From: Haliotis asinina
Taxonomy: Eukaryota; Mollusca; Gastropoda; Lepetellida; Haliotidae
Direction: 5' to 3'
Assembly (NCBI RefSeq): GCF_037392515.1
Contig: NC_090285.1
Location: forward strand, 2,855,501 to 2,919,500
Length of the DNA stretch: 64,000 nt
A program made the translations under genes and the position numbers. Below are positions 22,911 to 35,262 of this stretch, in pieces; the stretch's first letter is position 1; every line of letters begins with the position of its first letter. The notes beneath the pieces are model-generated. The model was not told the origin of the DNA, searched no databases, and saw only the letters and a program-made list of their open reading frames with translations.

Positions 22911-23210
22911 ATCACCCGATCCCTTCAGTCGCCTCTAAGGACAAGCATGGGTTACTGAATATCACCCGATCCCTTCAGTCGCCTCTAAGGACAAGCATGG
23001 GTTACTGAATATCACCCGATCCCTTCAGTCGCCTCTAAGGACAAGCATGGGTTACTGAATATCACCCGATCCCTTCAGTCGCCTCTAAGGACAAGCATGG
23101 GTTACTGAATATCACCCGATCCCTTCAGTCGCCTCTAAGGACAAGCATGGGTTACTGAATATCACCCGATCCCTTCAGTCGCCTCTAAGGACAAGCATGG
23201 GTTACTGAAT
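22871..23210. repeat. 50-bp tandem array, 7 copies, derived from SINE family B
   Basis: Units start at 22871, 22921, 22971, 23021, 23071, 23121 and 23171 and are nearly identical. Each contains 'cagtcgcctctaaggacaag' and 'catgggttactgaatatcac'. The same words occur once in ordinary SINE-B copies ('agtcgcctcttacgacaag'), so the array grew inside the SINE. Confidence 0.95.
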
Positions 23211-23414
23211 ATTAGGTCTAACTAGAATCGTTACAGGTGAGGCCGCATGATAAGCAATGGATGAATAGTATTTACTGACATTCGAAACCAAATCTGAAAA
23301 ATAAATAGATAATACTACTTTAAAAAATTTGTATGTACCCTCATAGAAACTGCAAATGTTAATCACGCAATCAATTTTGAAATTCATTCCTGACAAAAAT
23401 GTCTCATTAGCGAG

Positions 23415-23485
23415 TGCATGAGTGTATGCGTGTGCGTGCGTGTGCGTGCGTACGTGCGTGCGTGCGTACGTGTGTGCGTGCGTGC

Positions 23486-23524
<39 letters not shown>
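23415..23524. repeat. (GTGC)n / (GT)n microsatellite
   Basis: About 65 bp of 'gtgcgtgcgtac' type followed by about 20 GT repeats. The His/Thr and Cys/Val frames are artefacts. Confidence 0.95.
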
Positions 23525-23525
<1 letters not shown>

Positions 23526-24720
23526 CCTATTCATCATACCCGACACACCTTGATTATATCCTTTGGTGTTATTTGGTTTTTTACATCTACCTTGCCTTCA
23601 CTATTTTTCGTTTCTGATTTAATGTGTGCATACTAGAGCGTTATCGATGTACGTACTTATCAAGTTCGAGTATATATTATGGAAATAAAAATGTTTAAAA
23701 CAGAGAATATCTCCATCTATGTCTGTAAGTGTCATAAGAACAGCACGATCTATACATACATCCGGGAGATAATATATAAAACAAAGTGTTGAATGTAACA
23801 GCCAACGTTAAGGGAGGAAATGCTGATACTGTTCATCCCACTCCCATAGATAACTACATGCATTGTACGTAAACCCATTTGCATTACGCAAAACCACGTG
23901 CATTCTACAGACACCTGTGTCCACCATACAGACAGCAATATGCATTACACACACACGTGTCGTCAGTATACCTTTCGCCTCTGTGTTGTTATCGGGTACG
24001 TCCGGGGTAGAATATTGGAGTTCTGTAACCCATGTTTGTAGGAGACGACTCACGGGAGAGGGGGCCAGGATCGCTGACCTCCTGGAATAAATTCACTCAC
24101 TCACTACATGTATTGCCCTGTGATAGTGAAAATATTACATCTGTGTTAAGCGTACTGCGTCTAATACAGACACATGTCTGTGTTGTCAGTACTGCATGGA
24201 AAACTGACAGAATTAGATTGCTATTTATTGTGTGGACACTTCTAATTTTAAACATGCGAAATAAGATTAACTGCTAACTGATATATTCATGTAAGTAATA
24301 TAATTTGCTATATTAATAGCATTTGAATAACAGATAATAAAAGTGTGTTGTGAAAGAATTCATGAGATTTATTGACCCAAGCCTTTTCTCGTGACAGTTC
24401 GCTGGGTCGGTTTGTTGAGCGGTATCAGGTCTACCCTTATCCTTTATCCTTACACCCGTCTAAAGCATGAAGGCTCGGCAACAGTAGGAGATCACTACTG
24501 ACAGGTTCCTGCTTCATCATGTCAGTAAACTGTTCACCGATAATCGGTAGTTCAAAATGATCAAGTTCAGAGTGTCAGCAAATAACGGCCACCCGATATC
24601 AAGGAGAGATTAATGCTTTTACATGATGTGGTATCCGTGGACATGGATTCCTGATTATTACCTATGAGGGGGAACATATCGGGCTTAATATTTTCCATAC
24701 GATGCCCTAGGCCAAAATAT
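23525..24720. other. Spacer without a gene
   Basis: No exon or array recognised. 'actcactcactac' at about 24095 may be a SINE tail remnant. Confidence 0.45.
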
Positions 24721-24727
24721 CCCTAGG

Positions 24728-24967
24728 TCATAGTAACGTGACGTCATGAATAATGCCATGACGTCACATTTCTTCTGTTCTCATGTTTGAAAGTAGATTT
24801 GGGTTTATTTCCTTAACTTTCCTCAGCGACTTCGGTAATACACATTCGTGCCTAAATGCCGTTTTCGCTTTCGCTCGGGACACACCAACATTTAGGTAGT
24901 AAACTCACAATGAGATGACTTACAATCCTGTGACGTCAAAAAGCTTATGGCGTCACAATGCTATGAT
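24728..24967. mobile_element. MITE-like foldback element
   Basis: About 240 bp bounded by imperfect inverted repeats of about 38-40 bp. The left arm, 24728-24768, reads 'tcatagtaacgtgacgtcat' and ends 'tgacgtcaca'. The right arm, 24930-24967, starts 'tgtgacgtcaaaaagc' and ends 'acaatgctatga'. An inner pair 'cctaaatg'/'catttagg' adds a second stem. There is no coding capacity, which fits a non-autonomous DNA element. Target-site duplication not resolved. Confidence 0.6.
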
Positions 24968-26115
24968 ATAACTGCTTTGAAAGTCTAATGGTAATGCCGT
25001 GTTCAGAAATGAACATTTCTCATTGAATAATAATGAAGAGTGATTTTTTATGATAAGTAAAATCTCACCCTCGTGTCTGCTGATGCCAAATATAGCAGCT
25101 CTCCTTGATTAAAGTAAAAATATCCTCCGCAAGTCTCGGATATTTGTAAAGCTATAAATTCGTTGTGATATATTTGAGACTGAGATTCTCTATAAATTAT
25201 GTACTCGATCCATTAACTCTGTTTGCAGAAGACAAATCTGCCCTCGTTTTGTTTGAAATGTTGAAGGGGCTGTACATGCAGTTGTTGACCCCTGTCTGTG
25301 ACCACACCCAAATATATCACCGTCAACTCTTAACATACTGAGGGAAGTAAATAAGTGAACACCATTTTGGGGCAGTACTGATTCTTTTATTCTCGGATTC
25401 CCCACACAGTACTATTCAAAGCGGGTGATGAAAACTGGAAAATATCAAAGGAACACTTGATCTTTCCTGTGTTGCTTTATTTGTTTCTCTCAGTATATCT
25501 TCAATTCTCTTCACCTTCTTCATATAAGCTGAGGCTTAGACAGGTTTGCTACTTTTCACAACAACAAACGATGTTAGAGCTCTGTGAGTCTGACTCAGCA
25601 CTCACACCCAAATGACTGTATATTATTGGTGATCGTTTCATCTTCTGCAAGCGAATAACGTTAACTGCAAAGGTGGACGTCGGGCGTGGACCTGCATCAC
25701 GATCGGCTAAATTTGGGGATTCTGACACAAGCATAGGTGTTCCCAGAGGTGACAAGACAGAAAACCTTGGCCTCAGTCATTTGATGTGATAACACGATAA
25801 CCTCTCATATAATCACCTGGCTTTATCAGTGAACGTCTCTATGTCATCTATAAGCACAGACTATACAGCATCTCACCACATGATGCCCGATCTCATCTCT
25901 AATCTCCCAATCTCAGTCGGTCATTCACCATCCACATAATAATTAGCCACGAAAACAGGCACTGGTGGGAGGACAATTGTTTCTGCCAATTCGTTATTAC
26001 TCACAGAGCTCTAGATAATAAGAGTTTGTTGCTGCTTATCTGTAAAATATGCATGAATTCCACAATTTCTGCAGTAAAACAACATTCCGTGTACTCATCC
26101 AATCGCTAAAAGACT
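24968..26115. other. Spacer without a gene
   Basis: AT-rich, with short frames only; nothing recognised. Confidence 0.45.
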
Positions 26116-26119
26116 GAAC

Positions 26120-26815
26120 CCACGGGGTAAAGACCATATTGAATACCCAGTCAACTGGAGATGTGGGTGTGAAGAACATGCTGACTACCCATTAAACTTG
26201 ATACAAGTGAGTGAGTGAGTGAGTGAGTTGGTTTACGCTGCACTCAGCAATATTCCAGCTATATGACGACAGTCTATAAATAATCGAATCTGGACCAGAC
26301 AATCCAGTGATCAAGAGCATGAGCATCAGTCAGCACAACTGTCAACCAAGTCAGCGAACCTGACAATAGGTTGCTGTAATAATCACTTCTGATGAGAAGC
26401 ATGGGTTAATGAAGGCCAATATTTTAACCCGTACCTTTACGGGTCACAAGGGTGTAAAGAACATGTTGAATACCCATTAAACTGAAGACAAGGGTGTAAA
26501 GAACATTTATGAATACCCATTACACTGTAGACTTGGGTGTAAAGAACATATTGAAAACCCTTCCACCTGAAGCCAAGGGTGTAAAGAACAGATTAAATAC
26601 CCATTAAACTGGAGAGAGGGGTGTAAAGGACATATTGAATACACATTGAACTGAAGACGAGGGTGTAATGAACAGGTTGAATACACACTGAACTGGAGAC
26701 AAGGGTGTTAAAAAAGATTGAATGCCCTCTAAACTGGGAACAGGAGAGTAATGAACAGAGTGAATACACATTAAAGTGGAGACATGGGTGTAAAGAACAG
26801 ATTGAATACCTCGAG
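26120..26815. repeat. Degenerate 40-44-bp minisatellite interrupted by a SINE
   Basis: About ten diverged units containing 'gggtgtaaagaacatattga' and 'tacccattaaactg'. The array is split by the SINE at 26208-26445; sequence on both sides is the same repeat. Confidence 0.9.
26208..26445 (-). repeat. SINE family B inserted in the 26.1-26.8 kb array
   Basis: Begins 'tgagtgagtgagtgagtgag', passes through 'tcagcaatattccagctat' and 'gtctggaccagacaatcc' variants and ends 'cctttacgggtc'. It is flanked by acaag on both sides (26203-26207, 26446-26450), a possible short target-site duplication. Confidence 0.88.
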
Positions 26816-28175
26816 GTATCGACAAAGGATAAGAGTAAAAACTCTGCTGATAAGAAAACATATATCCGGGGCTTATCACGCAAGAAGTCTCACGATAAGG
26901 AAGTTGCAGCCAACAATAGGAGCATGTCACGTGACACACCATGTGAGTGTGATGGATGGATGGGTAATAAGGACATTATTTCCACAACTGCATTGTCATG
27001 TTCCCTGTATGCGATGTAACTGGAAATGCGTCAGTAATCTGATTACAGTAATTTGTAAGAAGACGGTAGCTTATCATGATTCAGTTACATTAAATATTTC
27101 ATTCCACAGTTCAGTGTGAACATGATTTAGTTGTTGCAGACTGTCAACCATGTTTAACTGCTCATTATGTCTGTTGTGAGATCAAGCACTGGCCCTTCAT
27201 AGTCACTGTAGACAACCCGCAGGACTCAGTCTATGAGTGAGTAACACACCCAGCTATTCCCCACAACGTGTCTGTCATGCAAACCCGGAAACAAATCCAT
27301 CCAAGAAAGCCCGTGCAAGTCCAGAAAATGTGGTAAGCCAGGATTTCACACAGAATATCAAGCTCATAATCATTACATTATATTTTTGTAATGTATAATG
27401 AAACCATCATTTCGAGTGAGCGACACGGTGTCCAGAACCTGCTACAGTTCTGCAATATCAGACGTCACTAACTGACATTTAGTACGCTTTATTTCTCAAG
27501 AGCACATGTCCACTTTAAAGTCCAGAATGACCCCAGACCATTTCGTACTTTCAGCTCAAAGCTGAGGCCATAAAGACCTTGCTCAGTCATCCTAGCCGCG
27601 AGTCTACTTTCACCTTCCTCGTACGACTGTTATAGACACGTTCCCGAAACCAGACATATCATTTTGTATTACTCACCAACTCTGTGATGAAGGGGATAAG
27701 TTACCACCGAACTGCTGTCGCCATCGTTATTAAAACAGGCCAAATGAGGCTCAACCATAAATTAGTATTGCAATCAACGTCGGTTCTATAAGAGCTGGAA
27801 TGTAATAACGACCTTATCATTCAGCTGTATCAATTCAGTTACCGTTAAAACCATATAGCATACCGTGGAAAGGTAAAACATGAAGCTACTGAACGACGGA
27901 GACTGCAGATTAACACAAAACAGGTGTCTGCATATATATCACTGCATCGGGTGGCTCTGTTTGTCTGCAGGTTCAATATGGTGGTCAGTGATGGTGCTTT
28001 AAAGATATACATATATTGGACAGCAAAAGAAAAGCAACCCTGGCTTTTGTCAAGTTTTTAAATCTAATAAATAAATAAGACATATACGTGAACCTTCAGT
28101 GTAATGAGATTTTTTCTGGACTGTGACGTTTCTTTTGCTGTTCAGTATAGATATGGTGGTCGGTTTCCGTAATTA
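26816..28175. other. Spacer without a gene; one dispersed-repeat copy
   Basis: No exon recognised. Around 27285-27345, 'gaaagcccgtgcaagtccag' plus 'aaaatgtggtaag' matches repeats at 55.5 and 62.3 kb (see findings). Confidence 0.5.
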
Positions 28176-28177
28176 TT

Positions 28178-28290
28178 TGGGTCAGTGTGGTAGTTCAGAG
28201 GTTAAACCTCTTGCTCGTCACGCCGAAGGTCTGGGTTCGATTAACCATTGTGTGAATCCCATTCCTGGCGTCCCCAGCCTTTATATTGAT
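28178..28290 (+). repeat. SINE family A head
   Basis: The A-box-like 'tgtggtagttcagaggttaa' is followed by 'gctcgtcacgccgaaggtct' and the B-box-like 'gggttcgatt'. The 3' half is missing after 'ttcctggcgtcccc'. Confidence 0.75.
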
Positions 28291-29349
28291 TTAAAGTGTA
28301 AACGTGAGATGTAAGGTAAGTATTTGTATTGTCTCTCAGATCTGCTCTCATATAACGGTGTGTCCTCGTCCTGCCGACATCTTCCGCTGCGAAATTAAGG
28401 TGGCATTTTGAGGTCGACGTACCCTGCTCATTAATTCTGCCTGATCTCATGAGAAAAGGATTACACGCTATACTTTTACACATGACATAAAGATTACACG
28501 ATATCCTTTTACGTAGCTTAGTGGGTCCATTGTTACAGCATTACCTATATACTCAACGTCACGCGGACGTGCAATGTCGTGATATTCATCACAGGACGCA
28601 TGTTTTGCAACATGGCTGACTTAACCCGCATTTAACACCAAAGCGCTTGTACAAAGCACACCTAAATCCAACAAATTTAACACGGGCTGGCCATATTCAA
28701 CTCAAGGCAGGCAGTGGACACAACGACGCTCCATCGTCCTCCCTTTGGCAAGACACTGACTGGGCAACGACTGGGCAGAGGTTAGAATCGACTTACATAT
28801 AGTTGGTACTAACATCTAGATCTAATCCTTAAATATAAAATCATACAACTGTGACGCTGTAATTGAGTCTTGCAGTTCTAGGGGTTCCGGGTCCTTACTT
28901 ATCTAACACGTAAAACTGCAAATATAATGTGTTCCTTGTCCTTATCTATCAGGATATTATCATAGGAGGCATTAATAGCCATGACACCGGTATAGTGTTA
29001 CTGGGACTTTCTACGCACTTGGCGGAGTGACGGTGCAGATTTGGGGTACTCGTCATTATGCCTTGCCTCGTATTGTATCAAAGGTCGTTTTTCTATAAAG
29101 CAGTGTGTATAATTACAGTGCCCACTGTGTGACCTCTGTGAAGGACATACAGACATTGTGACAGTCCGTTATCTCGGTTAGGAACCATTCAAGGTCACGT
29201 TGCCCCACACAGTTACAGCCACATAGTGCCAATAAAAATTCAGGGCAATAAATACATAACGACATGAACGGACGACGACAGGCTATTGAATCAACTGATA
29301 TGCGGTTAACTGGCATGTTACAGAAGCAACTCCGGGGGATTTTAGCTAC
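28291..29349. other. Spacer without a gene
   Basis: Nothing recognised beyond short open frames. Confidence 0.45.
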
Positions 29350-29531
29350 CCCGCTGTAACCCTTCACATGTGGGGTGGGTTCTAGTTAACCCCTGTATCC
29401 CGTCACATGTGGGGTGGGTTCTAGTTAACCCCCTGTATCCCGTCACATGTGGGGTGGGTTCTAGTTAACCCCCTGTATCCCGTCACATGTGGGGTGGGTT
29501 CTAGTTAACCCCCTGTATCCCGTCACATGTG
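29350..29531. repeat. 41-bp tandem repeat, about 4.5 copies
   Basis: The unit contains 'cccgtcacatgtggggtggg' and 'ttctagttaacc'; the inner copies are identical apart from one c. Confidence 0.95.
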
Positions 29532-30990
29532 CTTTAAGTTGCATACCGATCCATCCTACTGATCTCCGCTATTAATTACTTATCAAAATGATGATGATAT
29601 CAAAAGACGCAAGGGGTGTGGAATGGTTTGACTCTTTATTTTTGTACTTCTGTAACTGAAATTGATGCATTAAATAAAATTTATTCATACGGAATACACA
29701 TATACAAGGATACTATATCTATATCTGCATTCAATGCAGTGGCGCATTACTTCATTAGCACATATTCAGTTTGTGGGAGTGTAAAACACAATCACCATAC
29801 TCTGAGCAATTGTCTAGCACAATCAATGTAGCCCATTCATACGATGTCGCCTAATCTCTCCTTCTCCCGGCCTGTACCGTTGTATTGTCCCTTACACCTT
29901 AAGAGCAATTATAGTCGATAAAGTCAATTTATAGTCGATAAAGTTCCAGGATAGTTGTTACTGACAAGAAATGGTATTGGTATATTTTTTTGTTTCTCAG
30001 TATTTGTCTGCTAACCTAATATGAGGCGTATGGAAACTGCAGACACGTACAATAATAAATAATATTTCTTAAGCAGCGCATCAACGAGCAGCTTCTGAAA
30101 ACCTTTGACAAAATATATGTAATTAAATGCGTGACGTCAGTGACTAATAGTCTTAAATGGGTGACACCAGGTAGGCCCTGGGTTTACCGTCGCTGTGACA
30201 ATATAAAAATGTCCACTCACGTTTCATCACGTGAGATCTGTGATGCCATAATGGTTAATGAGCCTATTCAGCTGAAATCATGCCCCTGCATCAAAGTTTG
30301 AAAATAACGTACGCTTTGGCATGTCCCTCCATTTTTATATAATTTTATATTTTGCGACACCAGTATCGTATAGAATAATGTGTTTGTGGGGAGGAACAGT
30401 GTTTACCGTCGCCTTTATGTTTTTTGCTTATGTAACTCATATTGCGATATGAGTAGGTGCTGATGGGTGTCCACCCGTCCAGACTAATACCCGTTTCAAA
30501 GAGCTACGGCATTAATCGAAATGCCTCGGTTAAACGGGAGACTATAGCCGCCTCAGAGTCCTTATTTTGCCTCCTCATGGGCAGGGTAACAGGACGTGCC
30601 AGTATAACGTCATTTACGTATGACGTGGCCCTAGATCGAAACACCGACCTTCCTCACTCAGGGCTGGCGCTCTGTCCACTGCATCACCGAGGCGGTAGGT
30701 GTTCTAACAACATTAGATGTCAGTTCCTCCTCTGGTTCAACGAAAAGGGAAATATTTTGTCATATCTCGTCATTTCTGCTGAAATTAGGTTATGTGGTTA
30801 TACATTCATCCATTTCAATTACCTGTTCGTGTTGATCTACCCTACAAACCCGGAATAGTCCCAAGTAGCGGTGTTCACCATGTATATATAATATCCTTGA
30901 CCTTATAGTAACCTTTTTAGGGTTTATATGTGGCCTAGGATAATTATAATACCTAGGATTGTTGTCGGGGAATTAGCTTGGGACCGCACA
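29532..30990. other. Spacer without a gene
   Basis: No exon recognised. A minus-strand tRNA-like fragment ('agatcgaaac', 'ctctgtccactgcatcaccg') lies at about 30630-30695, and a small direct repeat 'tatagtcgataaagt' at 29910-29945. Confidence 0.45.
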
Positions 30991-30992
30991 CC

Positions 30993-31054
30993 TTCAAAAT
31001 AACCAAGAGAAGCATCAATTAGTGGCCAGTCTTTATTCGGTGCATTTCATGAGT
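30993..31054. repeat. 62-bp direct repeat, left copy
   Basis: Identical, as read by eye, to 31957-32018. It contains 'accaagagaagcatcaatta' and 'gtggccagtctttattcgg'. The pair brackets about 900 bp of AT-rich sequence with no reading frame of note. Confidence 0.9.
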
Positions 31055-31956
31055 CATCACATAATAAACATTAGCAAAACTTGTACAAATAATACATATG
31101 AAAGCCATGTGAATTAACAATTACACAAACCTTACTGACAAAATACCTTACAATAAACAATTGCAAGGATTACACGGAGGTGAAAACAGCGCAGCTGACA
31201 AATAAGCATAGAGACTGATGAGGTAACGTTTTAGTAAGATAAGTAATACATGTGTTATCAATAACTAAAATAATTTTCTGTTTGTGGAGGTCGTAAATGA
31301 CAGGGAACACAACTTAAAGGGCGCAATATAAATACACAAATAATATACATGTCAGTGTGCTAGTTGAATCATATGACCACATTTGTACATCCAGATTATC
31401 GTGGAATACAAAAGATCATATGTCGAACATCATGCTATTGAAAGTGTTCAACGTATATATAATTAGAGCTTAACAATACTGAAAACGTAGCAATATTGAG
31501 CAGCAGAATGCAACAACAAGGCTTAAGCGCGCTCCCTAGTTTTGCGTGTACAGTATAGTTATCTCATGTAATACATTTGAATTAAAGGCACACAATAATC
31601 ATTTAGAAACACATTCACTGGTATACATTTGATTGTAAACACGCAATAAAATATACAAGACGTGCACAATGATTTCTCTGCTTCCATGCCCGATTATATG
31701 TAAATGTGATTTATTAAAGTTAGATTATGCCTGACGCTACTAAATTATACTATAAGCTATTTTGACGTAGACTACATATTTAGGGTGGTGCTACATGGTC
31801 ATACCTAACTAAAATATTCCCTGGTGTAGTTAGCCTATACTGCATAGTTTAAGTGAGAGTATATCGTATAAACTAACAGTACGGAAACGCAATAGAAAAC
31901 AGAAAACATGAACATAATTTAGGAACATACATTGAATGAAATGAACATGGCTTACT

Positions 31957-32018
31957 TTCAAAATAACCAAGAGAAGCATCAATTAGTGGCCAGTCTTTAT
32001 TCGGTGCATTTCATGAGT
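31957..32018. repeat. 62-bp direct repeat, right copy
   Basis: Second copy of the repeat above, offset by 964 bp. On the minus strand it carries AATAAAG. The pair could be ends of an old insertion or a segmental duplication. I see no coding parts between them. Confidence 0.9.
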
Positions 32019-32532
32019 GAAGTACCCCGAATAAAGGCCGTTATATATACCACCGATGCTCTCAGAGTTCGTGATATGGACGCAAGTTCAACTGAGTAAT
32101 CCTTAAACAATACTTACAAATGTTACTAATCTACACTGCGGCCTATCTGAATTTGGAGATTACCAGCGTAGCTTCAAAGACTTGAGAATGCAGAAATGAC
32201 TAAAATTATCTATCTGTTTTCTCGGCGAGAGTGTTATCTTAGCGTAATCTTTACCTTTCTCTCTGGACATGTGTTCTTAACGATTAGTACATAACGCTTA
32301 TCAAGTAACTTAGTAATTAAGACGAGCGCATATCTCACTGGCGGATTAATATACTTGGAACGGACCATGCCTGTAATCTTAAAGCTTAACACACAATGCT
32401 AATTATCGTATAACCTGGAAAATGAAGATCACCAATAACAGATACAGCGTTCGGTATTCTCGTTTTCTGAGAGAAATATACAAACTGTGTTGTTTAGTTC
32501 TATTCTATAAACTCAGAAATATTTATGTAAGA

Positions 32533-32682
32533 CCGCGGGCTAGGCGGCTGACTTTGTGTGCTGGCGATTAGGTGCCTGACTCTGAGGGTGCGAGTTCGAA
32601 TCCCGGATGGGACTCAACCGAAAAAAAGTACTAGAATTTGTACTCTACTAAGAAAGTGAAATCCCAAATATGACATATGTTG
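32533..32682 (+). repeat. tRNA-headed SINE family C, copy 1
   Basis: The B-box 'gcgagttcgaatcccgg' is at about 32590-32606, with body 'ccgaaaaaaagtactagaat'. The first part of the head is altered ('gaccgcgggctaggcgg'). Bases 32546-32682 are identical to 32839-32975. Confidence 0.88.
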
Positions 32683-32812
32683 CATTTGACCACTTTCTAA
32701 ATGGCATCGTGTAATCATAGCTTTCGGCCGTGGGAACCGTGCCAATTTACACTCATCAGAGGGGTACACAAAGTACGCAGTCTAGACTACCAGTTGTCCG
32801 ACTTTCATTGGA

Positions 32813-32975
32813 AGTCGCGGTGGCTGAGCGGGCTAGTCGGCTGACTTTGTGTGCTGGCGATTAGGTGCCTGACTCTGAGGGTGCGAGTTCGAATCCCGGA
32901 TGGGACTCAACCGAAAAAAAGTACTAGAATTTGTACTCTACTAAGAAAGTGAAATCCCAAATATGACATATGTTG
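32813..32975 (+). repeat. tRNA-headed SINE family C, copy 2
   Basis: The A-box-like 'gcggtggctgagcgggctag' and B-box 'gagttcgaatcccgg' give a head resembling a Leu/Ser-type tRNA with a long variable arm. It lies 293 bp after copy 1. Confidence 0.88.
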
Positions 32976-35130
32976 TATGATATATACAAGCATTTCATTC
33001 CACCATCAGCTGCCTGCTGTAGGTTTATCAGAAAGCCCCATTAACCACATCCAATGTTGCGTAAACATTACTAGTTATAGCATGCGTGTACATGTATGTT
33101 TCAGTTATATAGCCAGGTTTGGATAATGAGGGGCTGTTCATGCCACAATACACACCCGGTGAATATCCAGTGATAACCCGGTAATCAGAGCGGGACCGAT
33201 TTCTTTTCATAATGGTCCGAATACACAATCAAATGTTGTTGATAATGTCCTATACTCTAGTTATAGCCCTGTCGGTTTCCAGTGCTTCAGTCAACAATAT
33301 GCCAGTTATTGGAAGGATGCCAGACACGAATATAGTCAGTTACCCAACCCACTATTCGCCGTTTACGATCAACATTGTACACGTGGAGCAAGATTGTTGA
33401 AGTACAGTGAGGAGCAAATGAAATACAACATCGCAGTTGATTGTATGTTCTGTTTGCACTTACAATCTGTTCGGTTAGCGATACTATATCCAGTATGATA
33501 GATGTCCACAGTAGTTTGCGAAATAGTATCCCACTGTTGTTATCCAGTCTGACTAGCCATGCTTGAAAAATACTAGCCCTCAAAATAAATCACTATACCG
33601 AAATTTTGATGTAGAAACTGAGCAAAAGATTACAAAAATGGATGAGAATAAGATATTGTCGGCACGACATGGGTTTAATCATTAAGTAGCTGATACGACG
33701 AACATTTTTAACAAGTCGGTGTGAGTGATATATTTACAAAATGACTCCATCAAAGTATACTAGCTAGCCAGACCGGTGACTGTGGAGATTTACTTGCAGC
33801 TAATTCGCACGCTGGTCCACGGCATTGTCAATGAGATTGGGCTAGGTACCTGTGCTCCATCTCTGATTCAACGTCCTGTAACACTGATATTAATATGTTT
33901 ACTGTGGTCTCCCATGCGGTTATTTACCAGTTGACTGATACCAACTCACACGTGGAGCATCCCGTGAGAAGGCAGATAATGCAGATTGATACAGTCATTG
34001 TGTCGTGTAGCTCACGATACAGCATGACATATACACGTCACAGCATGACAATAACTAGTCTCCGACCACACACCAGAAACATGGACCATGGCTGTGACCT
34101 CGAGGTTCATAGTGCACGTATGAATATGTAAACACATACGTGTACCTACATAACTTCAAGAACTTCGAGTTGAAAAACACTGCAGAAAAAGCACGGACCC
34201 AAAAACTAATTCAATCATCATCCACTGTTTTGGTGTAAGGTTTTGTTAATTTTCACTGCTTTATATCGTTTACTGAAATCAGGACAATATTATTTTCAAT
34301 TTGTTTTACATAAGATTAGTGCATGTGTAACCAACATCTTTTCAGAGTATAGAATATTTTGCAACATAGTTACATTTAGCTTAGAACAATCGCTTGGAGT
34401 AAAGAGCTATATTCACATTAGTGATACTAAACTTTAGATGGAAAGTACATGTCAGATATTCTATGATTTGGGTTGATTGCCCATCAGTTTTTGAAAAGTA
34501 TCATGAGATAGCAACCGATCTCTTGCTGGGATCCAATTAATTCCACAGGACCAAATGTATCAGTAAGACCAGATCGAAAAATTACACAACTTTAAGAATT
34601 AAACTAGTAAATTGCAAAAGAGGTCGCTCTTGACTTCATACATATATCTTTCTTTATGCTGCATTGTCATCTAGAAATCTGCATGACGAAATGTCTACTG
34701 TGATGCCAGTAGGTGTACCGTAAACCGACTACTTAATGAAATATTTATTGAGTTGAGAGGGAGCGAGAGAGAGACGTATTGTTGGAACTGTGCACTGGGT
34801 GTCAGAGGACCCTGCAACGGATTCCTATAAGTAGTATATTAACATTTTTTACCACTGTCTCGGTATATATGTGATACAGAATGTTGTCAAATGAGGTCAC
34901 ATTTGGTTCTCTAAGTTTTGCCTCTAAGCCTTAAGCATTAGTTTATTCAGTTTGGAATCCATGTTGCTATGGCAATGCTTTGTACCTATCACGACACATT
35001 TCGGTGAGTTTGTGTCTGTGCTTTTGTGGTGCGTGTGTCTGAAAAAAAGAGGGATGGAGATAGAGAGAGAGGGGGTGGGGGTGGGAGGAGCTAATTAGCG
35101 AAACTGAAATTCATGCCTTTGAAGGGCCCA
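32976..35130. other. Spacer upstream of ferritin 2, no gene
   Basis: AT-rich, no exon recognised. A purine-rich stretch ('gagagagagggggtggggg') lies at about 35045-35085. Confidence 0.5.
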
Positions 35131-35131
35131 G

Positions 35132-35234
35132 CACGTGACATTGAGATAACGCCACATCCTCAAAGGGGCCTCAAGTGACCCGGATGTTCTATGACGTCAC
35201 CGTATTGCTGTGACCCAGCGCTCGACTATAAAAG
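35132..35234 (+). promoter_or_regulatory. Ferritin 2 promoter: E-box, CRE and TATA box
   Basis: CACGTG at 35132-35137 (minus strand GTCACGTG), a palindromic CRE TGACGTCA at 35192-35199 and TATAAAAG at 35227-35234. The TATA box puts the transcription start near 35257, just before the IRE. An E-box next to TATA is shared with ferritin 1. Factor binding is inferred. Confidence 0.7.
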
Positions 35235-35262
35235 CTGGGTCGCGCAGCGTGTTTAGCAGATG

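Noticed and set aside
32813-32905. Functional tRNA-Leu/Ser gene
   Set aside because: The A and B boxes are present, but the acceptor ends do not pair well and a shared non-tRNA body follows in each copy, so it is a SINE head.
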